From TMP-24 sp031376305 (GTDB lineage: Bacteria > Pseudomonadota > Alphaproteobacteria > Rhodobacterales > Rhodobacteraceae), in NCBI GenBank assembly GCA_031376305.1, contig JANMDM010000079.1:1-13445 (forward strand): a stretch of 13,445 nucleotides of DNA. The letters are read 5' to 3'. Shown here piece by piece: positions 1-7,843 of the stretch; within the stretch, counting starts at the first letter, position 1, and every line of letters starts with the position of its first letter. A program made the position numbers and the translations under genes. The notes beneath the pieces were generated by a model. The model worked only from the letters and a program-made list of their open reading frames with translations, was not told the DNA's origin and searched no databases.

Positions 1-615
1 GATGCCGCTGTGTGGGCGCTCATGCGCCACGGCACAGACCAGTGCCGTTTGCCCATAGCTTTTTCCGGTGCGGGCAATCCCGGCACGGGTCGCCGTGGCA
101 GACTGACGCCCGTCGCAACCGGCGATCATCCTGGACGTCAGATGGCGACCGTCGGACAGAGTAACGGTGATGCTTGCCGAGCCCGCCTTTTGTGCTGTGA
201 CCGTGGTGCCGGGAATATGGGTCAGGCCCGGCGTATCGGTCATGGCGGCAAGGAACGCGCCATAGAGTACACGGTCTTCGATCATGAAGCCCATCGGGCC
301 TTCCTCGATTTCAGCGGAATCGAAATGCAGGAAGTGGCGCGATGGCCCTTCACCGGCGCGCCCGTCGCTGGCCTTGATTTGCTCGATTGGCTGGCTTTGC
401 CCTCCGACATGAGTCCAGACGCCAATCGCTGTCAGCAGCCGCTGTGACGCGATGGCCAGGGCATAGGCGCGCCCGTCGAAGGCGGCTTCGGCACGGGCGC
501 GGGCGGGTTGCGCATCTATCAGCGTGACGGCAAGACCGGCGCGGGCCAGCGCCAGCGCAAAGGCCGGGCCGTTCAGCCCGCCTCCGACGATAATTACATC
601 TGCATCCAAGGTCAT
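1..615 (-). CDS. UbiH/UbiF/COQ6-family FAD-dependent hydroxylase (3' end beyond window)
   Basis: Seen: translating the minus strand from the ATG at 615 gives 205 codons with no stop, so the C-terminal half lies beyond the left edge. Residues 1-35 read as a Rossmann FAD-binding fold: MTLDADVIIVGGGLNGPAFA contains GxGxxG, and LIDA closes the second strand. A DGR(A)YAL segment at about residues 47-52 and the 'DG' fingerprint CDGRQSATATRAGI at about residues 168-181 are typical of aromatic-ring hydroxylases. Known: this family adds hydroxyl groups to the ubiquinone ring precursor using FAD, NAD(P)H and O2, at the inner-membrane face. The later GD motif is not in the window. No clear ribosome site precedes the ATG, but an upstream ATG in another frame stops within three codons. 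The gene is divergent from the amidase, 84 nt away. Which ring position is hydroxylated (UbiH or UbiF role) cannot be told from this fragment. Confidence 0.88.
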   Translation of the reverse strand, partial: MTLDADVIIVGGGLNGPAFALALARAGLAVTLIDAQPARARAEAAFDGRAYALAIASQRLLTAIGVWTHVGGQSQPIEQIKASDGRAGEGPSRHFLHFDSAEIEEGPMGFMIEDRVLYGAFLAAMTDTPGLTHIPGTTVTAQKAGSASITVTLSDGRHLTSRMIAGCDGRQSATATRAGIARTGKSYGQTALVCAVAHERPHSGI

Positions 616-699
616 GACGCCATTATCGCGCCGACGCACCGGGATTGTCCATGCGATCCCTTGCCGCTACCCTTCGGGCTGAACCGGGAGGCGACAACG

Positions 700-2028
700 A
701 TGGATTGGCAAGGGATGACGGCGGCCGAACAAGGCAAGGCGATTGACCGCGGTGATTTGGATCCTGTGGCACTGACCCAATTCTATCTGTCAGCGATTGC
801 GGCGCATAAGGCGGGCGACCGCATCTATGCACGTCTGACCGAAGATCGGGCGCTGGCCGAAGCTGAGGCGGCGTCCAGGCGCGCCAAGGCGGGGTTGCGC
901 TTGTCGCCCTTGGATGGGGTCCCTGTATCGTGGAAAGATCTGTTCGACACCGCCGGAGTTGCGACCGAGGCCGGATCGCGCCTGCTCTTGGGCAGGGTGC
1001 CTGCGCGGGATGCCGCAGTTTTGCGTAATGCTACTGCGCAAGGTCTGATCTGCCTGGGCAAGACCCATATGACTGAACTGGCGTTTTCAGGGCTTGGTCT
1101 GAACCCGATGACCGCAACACCGCCCAATGTGCACGATGCAAAACTGGTGCCGGGGGGATCATCGTCCGGGGCTGCGGCTTCGGTGGCCTTTGGGTTGGCG
1201 GCGGCGGCTGTAGGGTCTGATACGGGTGGGTCGGTGCGCATTCCGGCAGCCTGGAATGATCTGGTGGGATTGAAGACCACGCATGGCCGTATGGCTATGG
1301 GCGGTACCGTGCCTTTGGTCGAAAGCTTTGATACGATTGGGCCTTTGACCCGGACCGTCGAAGACGCAGCCCTGATGCTGGCAGCGCTTGAAGGGCAAAA
1401 GCCAGCCGATCTGACTGGCGCAAGCCTGAAGGGTGCGCGGCTGATGGTCTTGCAGTCCGTGGCCTTGGAGGAGTGCCGCAAAGGGCCGCTGGATGCGTTC
1501 AACGCGGCGGTTGCGCGGTTGCGCGACGGCGGTGCCACGGTCGTGGCGGGCGCGGTGCCGGAGCTGACCAAGGCGATGGGCCTGTCGGGGATTTTGTTCA
1601 CCGCCGAAGCTTACGGCATCTGGCGTGATGTGATTGAGGCGGCGCCAGACCGCATGTATGCACCGATCCGCGACCGGTTCCGGCTGGGGGGGAGTTATTC
1701 GGGCGCCGATTTCGTGGTGGCCTGGCGAAGGTTGCGGGAAATTCGCGCGATATGGGCGGCCAAAACCGCTGGTTTTGATGCGGTTCTGGCCCCGACGGCG
1801 GCAATTCTGCCGCCCGATGCCCATCGGTTGCAGACCGATGCGGATTACTTCACCCAAGAGAATCTGCTGGCGCTGCGCAACACCCGGATTGGCAACCTGA
1901 TGGGGCTTTGCGCCCTGACCCTGCCCACGGGTGTGCCATCGACCGGGATCATGCTGATGGGCGCTCCGGGAACCGAAGAACGGCTCTTGCGGCTGGGGGT
2001 TGCGGCTGAGGGTGCGCTGCGCCACTGA
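700..2028 (+). CDS. Amidase-signature family amidase
   Basis: Seen: 442 aa. The Ser-cisSer-Lys triad can be placed at Lys79 (in PVSWKDLFD), Ser154 (in PGGSSSGAAAS) and Ser178 (in GSDTGGSVRIPA). The spacings of 75 and 24 residues equal those of the triad in fatty acid amide hydrolase. Known: these enzymes hydrolyse carboxamides in the cytoplasm through an acyl-serine intermediate. The protein is shorter than GatA (about 490 aa), so a stand-alone amidase is more likely than the tRNA amidotransferase subunit; the substrate is unknown. The start at 700 was chosen because GGGAGG lies at 686-691 with 8-nt spacing and the protein then begins at the usual helical MDWQGMTAAE segment. The reading frame stays open back to 508, but that extension overlaps the divergent hydroxylase gene and is low-complexity. 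The gene probably ends its own transcript, because 129 nt separate it from the next gene. Confidence 0.88.
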   Translation: MDWQGMTAAEQGKAIDRGDLDPVALTQFYLSAIAAHKAGDRIYARLTEDRALAEAEAASRRAKAGLRLSPLDGVPVSWKDLFDTAGVATEAGSRLLLGRVPARDAAVLRNATAQGLICLGKTHMTELAFSGLGLNPMTATPPNVHDAKLVPGGSSSGAAASVAFGLAAAAVGSDTGGSVRIPAAWNDLVGLKTTHGRMAMGGTVPLVESFDTIGPLTRTVEDAALMLAALEGQKPADLTGASLKGARLMVLQSVALEECRKGPLDAFNAAVARLRDGGATVVAGAVPELTKAMGLSGILFTAEAYGIWRDVIEAAPDRMYAPIRDRFRLGGSYSGADFVVAWRRLREIRAIWAAKTAGFDAVLAPTAAILPPDAHRLQTDADYFTQENLLALRNTRIGNLMGLCALTLPTGVPSTGIMLMGAPGTEERLLRLGVAAEGALRH

Positions 2029-2065
2029 CATTGGGCGCAAATGCCACAATCTGATTGCGCAACCA

Positions 2066-2090
2066 TCCAGAAAGCATCGCTTTTTCTGGA
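2066..2090. repeat. 8-bp inverted repeat between amidase and aminotransferase genes
   Basis: TCCAGAAA (2066-2073) and TTTCTGGA (2083-2090) are perfect reverse complements separated by 9 nt, about 38 nt after the amidase stop and about 68 nt before the aminotransferase start. No T-run follows on either strand, so it is not a standard intrinsic terminator. It could be a transcript-end stem or an operator for the downstream cluster. The remaining bases of the 129-nt gap show no convincing promoter hexamers. Confidence 0.4.
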
Positions 2091-2157
2091 CCCGCCCGAA
2101 CCGATTGGCTAGAGTTGGACCATACGGGGCGCAATGACCCCGAAGATTGAGGCATGT

Positions 2158-3348
2158 ATGGCGTTTCCAGAGCGGTTTTCGAACCTGCCAGAATACGCAT
2201 TTCCGCGTTTGCGGAGGCTTCTTGACGCCCATCAACCGGGCGGCGGGCCTATTGCCATGACCATCGGTGAGCCGCGCCATCCGATGCCCGCATTTGTCGG
2301 CGAAGTGCTGGCGGCGCATCTGGGTGAATTCGGCCTCTACCCACCGAACGACGGATCACCTGAACTGCTCGCTGCCATCGCGGCTTGGCTGAAACGCCGC
2401 TATGGCGCGGATCTTGGCCCGGAACGGCTGATGGTGCTGAACGGCACGCGCGAGGGGCTTTTTGACGCCTGCCTCGCACTTTGCCCCGAATCCAAGGGCG
2501 GCAAGCGGCCTGTCGTGCTGATGCCCAACCCGTTTTACCAGGTCTATGCGGCTGCCGTGCTGTCTGTCGGGGCGGAGCCGGTCTTTGTGCCAGCAACCGC
2601 CGACACTGGGTTCTTGCCAGACTATGAAAGTCTGTCAGCCGAGATCTTGAACCGCGTCGCACTGGCCTATCTGTGTTCGCCCGCCAACCCGCAAGGGGCG
2701 GTGGCATCGCGCGACTATCTCAAGCGGCTTTTGCAACTGGCAGAAACCCACGACTTCACCCTGCTTGCGGATGAATGCTATTCCGAAATCTGGCGCGACG
2801 CGCCGCCGACCGGGGCGCTTGAAGCGGCGGCAGATGTTGGCGCCAATCCGGAACGGGTGGCGGTATTCCATTCCCTGTCAAAGCGCTCGAACATGCCTGG
2901 GCTTCGCTCAGGCTTTGTCGCGGGCGGGCCCGAGGCAATCCAACGGTTTCGGCAGTTGCGCAGCTACGGCGGGGCTCCGGTGCCGCTGCCCATTCAACGG
3001 GTCTCAGAGCGGGCTTGGCAGGACGAGACGCACGTCGTCGAAAACCGCGGGCTTTACCATGAAAAATTCCGCATCGCCGATCAGGTTTTCGCTGGAATTC
3101 AGGGCTATCAAGGCCCCGAAGGCGGCTTTTTCCTCTGGTTGCCAGTCCCAGATCAGATCGGTGATGGCGAAGCAGCGGCACTGAAGTTATGGGTCAAGAC
3201 CGGGGTCAGGGTTCTGCCGGGGGCATACCTTGCCCGCGAAGTGGACGGCCATAACCCCGGAACAGGCTATATCCGCGTGGCCATGGTCGCGCCGAAATTT
3301 GAAATGCAGCGCGGGCTTATCCAGCTTCGCGACTGCATCTATGTGTAG
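2158..3348 (+). CDS. PLP-dependent class I/II aminotransferase, DapC-like (probable succinyldiaminopimelate aminotransferase)
   Basis: Seen: 396 aa, fold type I aminotransferase. The substrate-arm segment AMTIGEPRHPMPAFV lies near residues 33-47 and GLYPPNDGSPEL near 59-70. The NPQG turn follows CSPA, with Asn177 the cofactor-contacting Asn. LLADECYSEIW contains Asp205 and Tyr208. HSLSKRSNMPGLRSGF holds the PLP-binding Lys242 and Arg250. Inference: the N-terminal block and the SKRSNMPGLRSGF stretch resemble DapC, which transaminates N-succinyl-L,L-diaminopimelate in the lysine/peptidoglycan pathway; another amino-acid aminotransferase is possible. The start at 2158 is preferred to the in-frame ATG at 2134 because GAGG lies at 2149-2152, five bases before it, and the shorter N-terminus fits the relatives I recall. 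The stop is 12 nt before ftsK, so the two genes are very probably co-transcribed. Confidence 0.85.
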   Translation: MAFPERFSNLPEYAFPRLRRLLDAHQPGGGPIAMTIGEPRHPMPAFVGEVLAAHLGEFGLYPPNDGSPELLAAIAAWLKRRYGADLGPERLMVLNGTREGLFDACLALCPESKGGKRPVVLMPNPFYQVYAAAVLSVGAEPVFVPATADTGFLPDYESLSAEILNRVALAYLCSPANPQGAVASRDYLKRLLQLAETHDFTLLADECYSEIWRDAPPTGALEAAADVGANPERVAVFHSLSKRSNMPGLRSGFVAGGPEAIQRFRQLRSYGGAPVPLPIQRVSERAWQDETHVVENRGLYHEKFRIADQVFAGIQGYQGPEGGFFLWLPVPDQIGDGEAAALKLWVKTGVRVLPGAYLAREVDGHNPGTGYIRVAMVAPKFEMQRGLIQLRDCIYV

Positions 3349-3360
3349 GGACGAGCAAGC

Positions 3361-6306
3361 ATGGCTTCTTATCAGGCAAGACGGCGCGATCCATTGATGG
3401 ATCAAAAGATGCAGGCCGCGATCGAGCGGCGCGGCAAAGAGCTGCTTGGCGCGATCTTGCTGGGGCTTGGCGCGTTGGTCGCGATGCTGCTGATCAGCTA
3501 CTCGCCCGAGGATCCAAGCTGGTTCACCGCCACCGATCAGCCGGTGCAAAACCTTCTGGGCCGTTTTGGCGCGGCCATTTCAGCGCCGCTGTTTGTGATT
3601 GCCGGACGTGGGGCATGGGGTGTGGCGCTGGTCCTGGCGGTATGGGGCGCGCGCCTGATCATGCATCGCGGCGAGGAGCGTGCCGTTGCCCGGTCGATCT
3701 TTGCACCGATTGCTGTTGCGATGATGTCGGTCACCGCCGCGACCCGTGTGGCGGGCGAAGGCTGGGACCAAAGCTTTGGTCTGGGCGGGCTGTTTGGAGA
3801 CACGGTTCTGGGCGCGCTTTTGGGTGTGGTGCCGGCCAATGGCAGCATCAGCCTGACGATGACAGCACTTTTGCTGGGCGCTGTGACCTTGGGGATGCTG
3901 TTGTTCGTTTTGGGTTTTGACCGGGCGGAGCTTGGCGTCATCACCCGCCGCACGTTGATTGCCACGATCTATGGCTATGACTGGCTTATGCGCACGTTGG
4001 GCACCGGTGCGGCAATGTCGATCCGTACCGCACAGGGTTTGCAAGAACTGAACCGCGAACGACGGGCGTCTGCGGCAGCGTCGCGCGCCGACGCGGAAAT
4101 GCGCTATTCGGACCCGGTCGCGAACCCTGCCGCCGGGCCGAATGGCCGCGCACCTGTCTTGCGTGCAGAACCGCGCTTTCCCGGTGATATTGCCCCGCAG
4201 AGGTCGGTGCCTGCTGACACTGCAGTGGAAACAAGTGGCTTTTTTTCCCGCGTGCCGGGGTTATTGCGCCGGATCGTTGACCCTGAACCCGATCTTGAGC
4301 CTGAACTCATCGACCTGGCCCCGGCTGATGCTGTCTGGACAACTGACGCCCCCAGCCCGGACCGGATCCGCAGCCGAATTGCGGATGCGGTGAAATCCCG
4401 CGGCGGGTCGCTGGCGCAGCCCATCGCAGACCCGGGCCAGCGAATGGAGCCGCCGCTGAGCAAGACCGGCGCAGTCATAGCGGCCAAGGGTGCGCGCGGT
4501 GCGGACCCGTTGATCGTCCCCCGCTTTGCACAGCCCGAGCCTTTGCGGTTTGGGGCAGACACTGGCGAAGAAGAAGTCGATTGGGATCGCAACGCTTTTG
4601 CCAATCTTGATGACGATGAGGCCGCCGATGGTCTGGGCTATGCACCCGTTGGGGCCCCATCCCAGCTGGGCTACAACCCGACTGACTCGAAGCGCAATGT
4701 TGTGATGCATGCTGCGCGCAAAACCCCATCACCATCGCGGCAGGCCGAAGCAGAACAACAGCCGCGCCTGCGTTTTGAGGAGCCTGTCGGCGAAACCTAT
4801 GAGTTGCCGCCGCTATCGCTTTTGTCCAATCCGGCCAGCATCAAACGTCAGCAACTGTCGGACGAGGCGCTGCAAGAAAACGCCCGGATGCTGGAATCGG
4901 TTCTGGATGACTACGGCGTCAAAGGCGAAATTGTCAGTGTCCGCCCCGGCCCGGTGGTCACCATGTATGAGCTGGAGCCGGCACCCGGCCTGAAGGCCAG
5001 CCGCGTCATTGGCCTTGCTGATGATATCGCGCGGTCGATGTCGGCCCTGTCGGCGCGGGTTTCGACGGTGCCGGGGCGCACCGTTATCGGTATCGAACTG
5101 CCCAACGCTTTTCGGGAAAAGGTGGTGTTGCGCGAAATCCTGGCGTCGCGTGACTTCGGCGATTCCAATCTGCGGCTGCCACTGGCGCTGGGCAAGGATA
5201 TTGCGGGTGAACCTGTGGTGGCGAACCTGGCGAAAATGCCGCATCTGCTGATCGCCGGGACCACCGGTTCGGGCAAGTCGGTGGCCATCAACACCATGAT
5301 CCTCAGTCTGCTTTACAAGCTTTCTCCCGAAGAATGCCGGATGATCATGATCGACCCGAAGATGCTGGAGCTTTCGGTTTATGATGGCATTCCGCATCTG
5401 CTGTCCCCAGTCGTCACCGACCCCAAAAAGGCCGTCGTTGCCTTGAAATGGGTGGTGGGCGAGATGGAGGAACGGTACCGCAAGATGTCGAAGCTGGGGG
5501 TTCGCAACATCGACGGTTTTAACGGTCGCGTCCGTGAAGCCCTGGCCAATGGCGAGCTGTTCAAGCGCACCGTCCAGACCGGTTTTGACGAAGAAACCGG
5601 CGACCCGATCTTTGAAACCGATGAATTCGAGCCCAAAACCATCCCCTACATCGTTGTCATCGTCGACGAGATGGCCGATCTGATGATGGTCGCAGGCAAG
5701 GAAATCGAAGCCTGCATTCAGCGATTGGCGCAGATGGCCCGCGCCTCCGGCATCCACCTGATCATGGCCACCCAACGCCCTTCGGTTGATGTTATCACCG
5801 GCACGATCAAGGCCAACTTCCCGACCCGGATTTCCTTCCAGGTCACCTCAAAAATCGACAGCCGCACGATCCTGGGGGAACAGGGCGCCGAACAACTGCT
5901 GGGCATGGGTGACATGCTTTACATGGCCGGTGGCACCCGCATCGTGCGTATCCACGGCCCCTTCGTGTCGGACGAGGAGGTCGAAGAGGTGGTAACTCAC
6001 CTTAAATCCTTCGGCCCGCCAGAATACATGTCCGGGGTTGTTGAGGGCAATGACGAAGACCGCGAGGCAGATATTGATCTGGTCCTGGGTCTTGGTGGCG
6101 GCAACTCAGAGGTTGAAGATGCGCTTTATGACACGGCGGTGGCGGTGGTGCTGAAAGACCGCAAAGTCTCGACCTCCTACATCCAGCGCAAACTCGGCAT
6201 CGGCTACAACAAGGCCGCAAGGCTGGTGGAGCAGATGGAAGAACAAGGCTTGGTCAGCCCCGCCAACCACGTCGGCAAGCGCGAGATACTGGTGCCGGAG
6301 AGGTGA
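3361..6306 (+). CDS. ftsK: DNA translocase FtsK
   Basis: Seen: 981 aa, full length. The N-terminal anchor has four likely membrane segments near residues 28-47, 75-101, 112-126 and 163-187. A linker to about residue 480 follows, rich in Pro, Ala, Arg and acidic residues. The motor domain begins around DEALQENARMLESVLDDYGV. Walker A is GTTGSGKS at 633-640 (Lys639) and Walker B is VVIVDEMADL with Asp769-Glu770. The C-terminal winged-helix gamma domain spans about 917-981 (EVEDALYDTAVAVVL...VSTSYIQRKLGIGYNKAARLVEQMEEQG). Known: FtsK pumps chromosomal DNA through the closing septum, is guided by the gamma domain reading polar DNA motifs, and activates XerCD at dif. A GGGACGAG ribosome site overlaps the stop of the preceding gene; an alternative start at 3397 is possible. 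It probably shares a transcript with the aminotransferase, and lolA follows after 67 nt. Confidence 0.97.
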   Translation: MASYQARRRDPLMDQKMQAAIERRGKELLGAILLGLGALVAMLLISYSPEDPSWFTATDQPVQNLLGRFGAAISAPLFVIAGRGAWGVALVLAVWGARLIMHRGEERAVARSIFAPIAVAMMSVTAATRVAGEGWDQSFGLGGLFGDTVLGALLGVVPANGSISLTMTALLLGAVTLGMLLFVLGFDRAELGVITRRTLIATIYGYDWLMRTLGTGAAMSIRTAQGLQELNRERRASAAASRADAEMRYSDPVANPAAGPNGRAPVLRAEPRFPGDIAPQRSVPADTAVETSGFFSRVPGLLRRIVDPEPDLEPELIDLAPADAVWTTDAPSPDRIRSRIADAVKSRGGSLAQPIADPGQRMEPPLSKTGAVIAAKGARGADPLIVPRFAQPEPLRFGADTGEEEVDWDRNAFANLDDDEAADGLGYAPVGAPSQLGYNPTDSKRNVVMHAARKTPSPSRQAEAEQQPRLRFEEPVGETYELPPLSLLSNPASIKRQQLSDEALQENARMLESVLDDYGVKGEIVSVRPGPVVTMYELEPAPGLKASRVIGLADDIARSMSALSARVSTVPGRTVIGIELPNAFREKVVLREILASRDFGDSNLRLPLALGKDIAGEPVVANLAKMPHLLIAGTTGSGKSVAINTMILSLLYKLSPEECRMIMIDPKMLELSVYDGIPHLLSPVVTDPKKAVVALKWVVGEMEERYRKMSKLGVRNIDGFNGRVREALANGELFKRTVQTGFDEETGDPIFETDEFEPKTIPYIVVIVDEMADLMMVAGKEIEACIQRLAQMARASGIHLIMATQRPSVDVITGTIKANFPTRISFQVTSKIDSRTILGEQGAEQLLGMGDMLYMAGGTRIVRIHGPFVSDEEVEEVVTHLKSFGPPEYMSGVVEGNDEDREADIDLVLGLGGGNSEVEDALYDTAVAVVLKDRKVSTSYIQRKLGIGYNKAARLVEQMEEQGLVSPANHVGKREILVPER

Positions 6307-6315
6307 TGGCGTAAG

Positions 6316-6338
6316 CCTGCCGATGTTTTTGCGGCGGG
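6316..6338 (+). other. Hairpin just after ftsK
   Basis: CCTGCCG (6316-6322) can pair with CGGCGGG (6332-6338) with a single G-U wobble, leaving a 9-nt U-rich loop. It begins 10 nt after the ftsK stop. No U-run follows, so it may protect the ftsK 3' end or act as a weak pause rather than terminate. It is the first of two hairpins in the ftsK-lolA gap. Confidence 0.4.
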
Positions 6339-6368
6339 ATGGAAAAGACGGAAAAAACCACTAGATTG

Positions 6369-6394
6369 GGCGCATGAAAATCATGCGCCTTTTT
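6369..6394 (+). terminator. Terminator-like hairpin overlapping the lolA start codon
   Basis: GGCGCATG (6369-6376) and CATGCGCC (6382-6389) form a perfect 8-bp stem with the 5-nt loop AAAAT, followed by TTTTT at 6390-6394. This is the textbook shape of an intrinsic terminator. However, the left arm contains the first lolA ATG (6374) and the right arm the second in-frame ATG (6383). It may terminate or attenuate read-through from ftsK, or hide the lolA start from ribosomes. The stem could also be a chance result of coding sequence. The structure is certain on paper; its function is inference. Confidence 0.5.
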
Positions 6395-6994
6395 CTTGTT
6401 CCCGCCGTCGCATTGCTTGGCAGCGTTGTGGCAATTCCAAACCCGGCATTTGCCGAAAAGGTCGGCCTTTCGGCGCTGTCGGGGTATCTTAACTCTCTTA
6501 GCGCCGCGGAAACCGAATTCACCCAAATCAATTCCGACGGAACCGGCGCCAAAGGCAAATTATTCATCCGACGCCCCGGCCGGATGCGGTTTGAATATGA
6601 AAAACCTGACAAGACGCTGGTTCTGGCATCCGGCGGGCAAGTGGCGATTTTCGACACCAAATCAAACCAACCGCCCGAGCAGTATCCGCTGGCCAAAACC
6701 CCGCTGAACTTGCTTTTGGGAAAAGATGTCGATTTAGGCAAAGCCCGCATGGTCGTTGGCCATACCGAAGAAGGCAAACTGACCGTGGTGATGGCCCAAG
6801 ACCCGGCCCATCCTGAATATGGAACCATTGCGCTGGGCTTCAGCGCCAATCCGATCGCCTTGCGGCAATGGATTATCACCGACCAGGCTGGGGCACAGAC
6901 AACCGTGCTTTTGGGCGATCTGCGCCTTGGCGGTGACTATCCGCCGTCACTGTTTGCGATCAATTCTGAGGCGGGAAAGAACCTCAAGAACTGA
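6374..6994 (+). CDS. lolA: Outer-membrane lipoprotein carrier protein LolA
   Basis: Seen: 206 aa with a signal peptide of about 27 residues (MKIMRLFLVPAVALLGSVVA, then IPNPAFA before EK). The mature protein carries the LolA beta-sheet pattern: ETEFTQINSDGTGAKGKLFIRRPGRMRFEYEKPDKTLVLASGGQVAIFD near residues 46-95, then PLNLLLGKDVDL and the YGTIALGFSANPIALRQW strand pair. Known: LolA is the periplasmic shuttle that takes mature lipoproteins from the LolCDE complex and hands them to the outer-membrane receptor. No Shine-Dalgarno sequence precedes either candidate start (6374 or 6383), and a terminator-like hairpin covers both. TAGATT at 6362-6367 lies 6 nt before the first ATG, so a leaderless transcript is conceivable, but no good -35 element accompanies it. 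The gene closes the ftsK cluster and converges on the transglycosylase gene with 19 nt between stops. Confidence 0.93.
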   Translation: MKIMRLFLVPAVALLGSVVAIPNPAFAEKVGLSALSGYLNSLSAAETEFTQINSDGTGAKGKLFIRRPGRMRFEYEKPDKTLVLASGGQVAIFDTKSNQPPEQYPLAKTPLNLLLGKDVDLGKARMVVGHTEEGKLTVVMAQDPAHPEYGTIALGFSANPIALRQWIITDQAGAQTTVLLGDLRLGGDYPPSLFAINSEAGKNLKN

Positions 6995-7013
6995 CACGCG
7001 CGTGCAAAACCCG

Positions 7014-7595
7014 TCAGATCTTGCCACAGGCGATCAGCTGGCGCTGATAAAGATCAGCCCGTTCTCCGACATCGGCGGCGACACGCAACAGCCAGGACTT
7101 TTCGTTGTGGCTGCCACTGGCATATCCTTTCACGCCCTCATGGTACGCCAGATACAAGTTTGCGGCGTCGTATTTCGAAATCCCCAGCTTTTGCGCGGCT
7201 TGATCCATGTACCAACCCATGAAATCCGACGCATCTTCAAAACGGTTGCGCCGCGCGCCGTGCCGTCCGGTGGCATCGCGGTAATCATCCCAGGTGCCGT
7301 CAATCGCCTGACTGAAGCCGGATGCGGAGCTTTGCCGACCCATCGGGATAATACCTAAGGCGTATTGATGCGGGGTCTTCGCATTGCCGATGAACTTCGA
7401 TTCCTGGTAGATCGTCGCCATCTGCACATGGACCGGCACGCCCCATCTGCTTTCCGAACGCTGCATTGCGCTCAGGAAATTTCGGCGCTGGTCCAATATT
7501 GAACAAGCGTCATCCAAATTGCGCGGGGCCTGATTTTGACCTCCTCCGCAGGACACCAAAACCAACATAACCGCCAGGCGGAGATATTTTTTCAT
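7014..7595 (-). CDS. Lipoprotein with lysozyme-like lytic transglycosylase (SLT) domain
   Basis: Seen: 193 aa. A short charged N-terminus and hydrophobic stretch lead to a lipobox, LVSC, with Cys16 the lipidated residue; Gly at +2 suggests outer-membrane sorting. The mature part carries an SLT-like fold: WGVPVHVQMATIYQESKF with probable catalytic Glu65, then SASGFSQAIDGTWDDYR and LYLAYHEGVKGY, which match the GxxQ...W and AYxxG segments of transglycosylases. Known: such enzymes cleave peptidoglycan glycan strands in the periplasm, forming anhydro-muramic ends. The ATG at 7595 (MKKYLRL) gives a normal signal peptide; an in-frame GTG three codons earlier (7604) is possible. The gene is transcribed towards lolA, whose product would deliver this lipoprotein to the outer membrane if it is sorted there. 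The exact cleavage type is not shown by the sequence. Confidence 0.8.
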   Translation of the reverse strand: MKKYLRLAVMLVLVSCGGGQNQAPRNLDDACSILDQRRNFLSAMQRSESRWGVPVHVQMATIYQESKFIGNAKTPHQYALGIIPMGRQSSASGFSQAIDGTWDDYRDATGRHGARRNRFEDASDFMGWYMDQAAQKLGISKYDAANLYLAYHEGVKGYASGSHNEKSWLLRVAADVGERADLYQRQLIACGKI

Positions 7596-7658
7596 ACTGC
7601 TCACTCGTAGTCTGTTCTTTTTTCTTGGTAGTTTATCGAATTTCCCGGTCAGGGGAAA

Positions 7659-7841
7659 TCACATTCCCTTTCGCGTCACCTCAATAATCTCAGCGTAAGC
7701 GGAATAGTGATCACCGACATATGTGTCGAAATCACCACCAGCCCGGCCACCGCCGCCGGAATAAACTTGCGGCACTGTTAGGCCAATGTTCACAGACTGT
7801 TTCCCCACGAATTGCGTTGATTGATGGACTTTTACCCCCAT
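7659..7841 (-). CDS. Possible small hypothetical protein, glycine-rich centre
   Basis: A 60-codon frame (ATG at 7841, TGA at 7659-7661) fills most of the gap between the transglycosylase gene and hspQ. The product has a VYSGGGGRAGGDFDTYVGDHYSAY centre and a charged tail; no signal peptide, membrane segment or known motif was recognised. An in-frame stop lies just upstream of the ATG and there is no ribosome-binding sequence. Its start also overlaps the putative hspQ promoter. It could be a real small protein, a gene remnant, or chance. Its AT-richer codons than the neighbours' weigh slightly against it. Confidence 0.25.
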   Translation of the reverse strand: MGVKVHQSTQFVGKQSVNIGLTVPQVYSGGGGRAGGDFDTYVGDHYSAYAEIIEVTRKGM

Positions 7842-7843
7842 GC
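7816..7843 (+). promoter_or_regulatory. Candidate heat-shock (RpoH-type) promoter of hspQ
   Basis: GTTGATT (7816-7822) resembles the -35 CTTGAAA, and CCCCATGC (7836-7843) matches seven of eight positions of the E. coli sigma-32 -10 consensus CCCCATNT, with a 13-nt spacer. Transcription would begin near 7850, giving a leader of about 27 nt. A heat-shock promoter fits the product, HspQ. Alphaproteobacterial RpoH promoters have a looser -10, so this is an inference from consensus only. Confidence 0.45.

Noticed and set aside
10..447. 145-aa + strand open frame
   Set aside because: It is antisense to the clearly recognisable FAD-dependent hydroxylase on the minus strand.
508..699. Upstream in-frame extension of the amidase gene
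   Set aside because: It overlaps the divergent hydroxylase gene, reads as low-complexity sequence, and a good ribosome site precedes the ATG at 700.
2105..2120. TTGGC...TTGG resemblance to a sigma-54 promoter before the aminotransferase gene
   Set aside because: The GG-to-GC spacing and the second element do not fit the consensus.
1159..2319. 386-aa minus-strand frame across the amidase and aminotransferase genes
   Set aside because: It shadows two real genes and their gap; its Arg/Gln/His-rich composition has no domain features.
4813..5775. 320-aa minus-strand frame inside ftsK
   Set aside because: It is antisense to the conserved FtsK motor domain; such long shadows are expected in GC-rich DNA.
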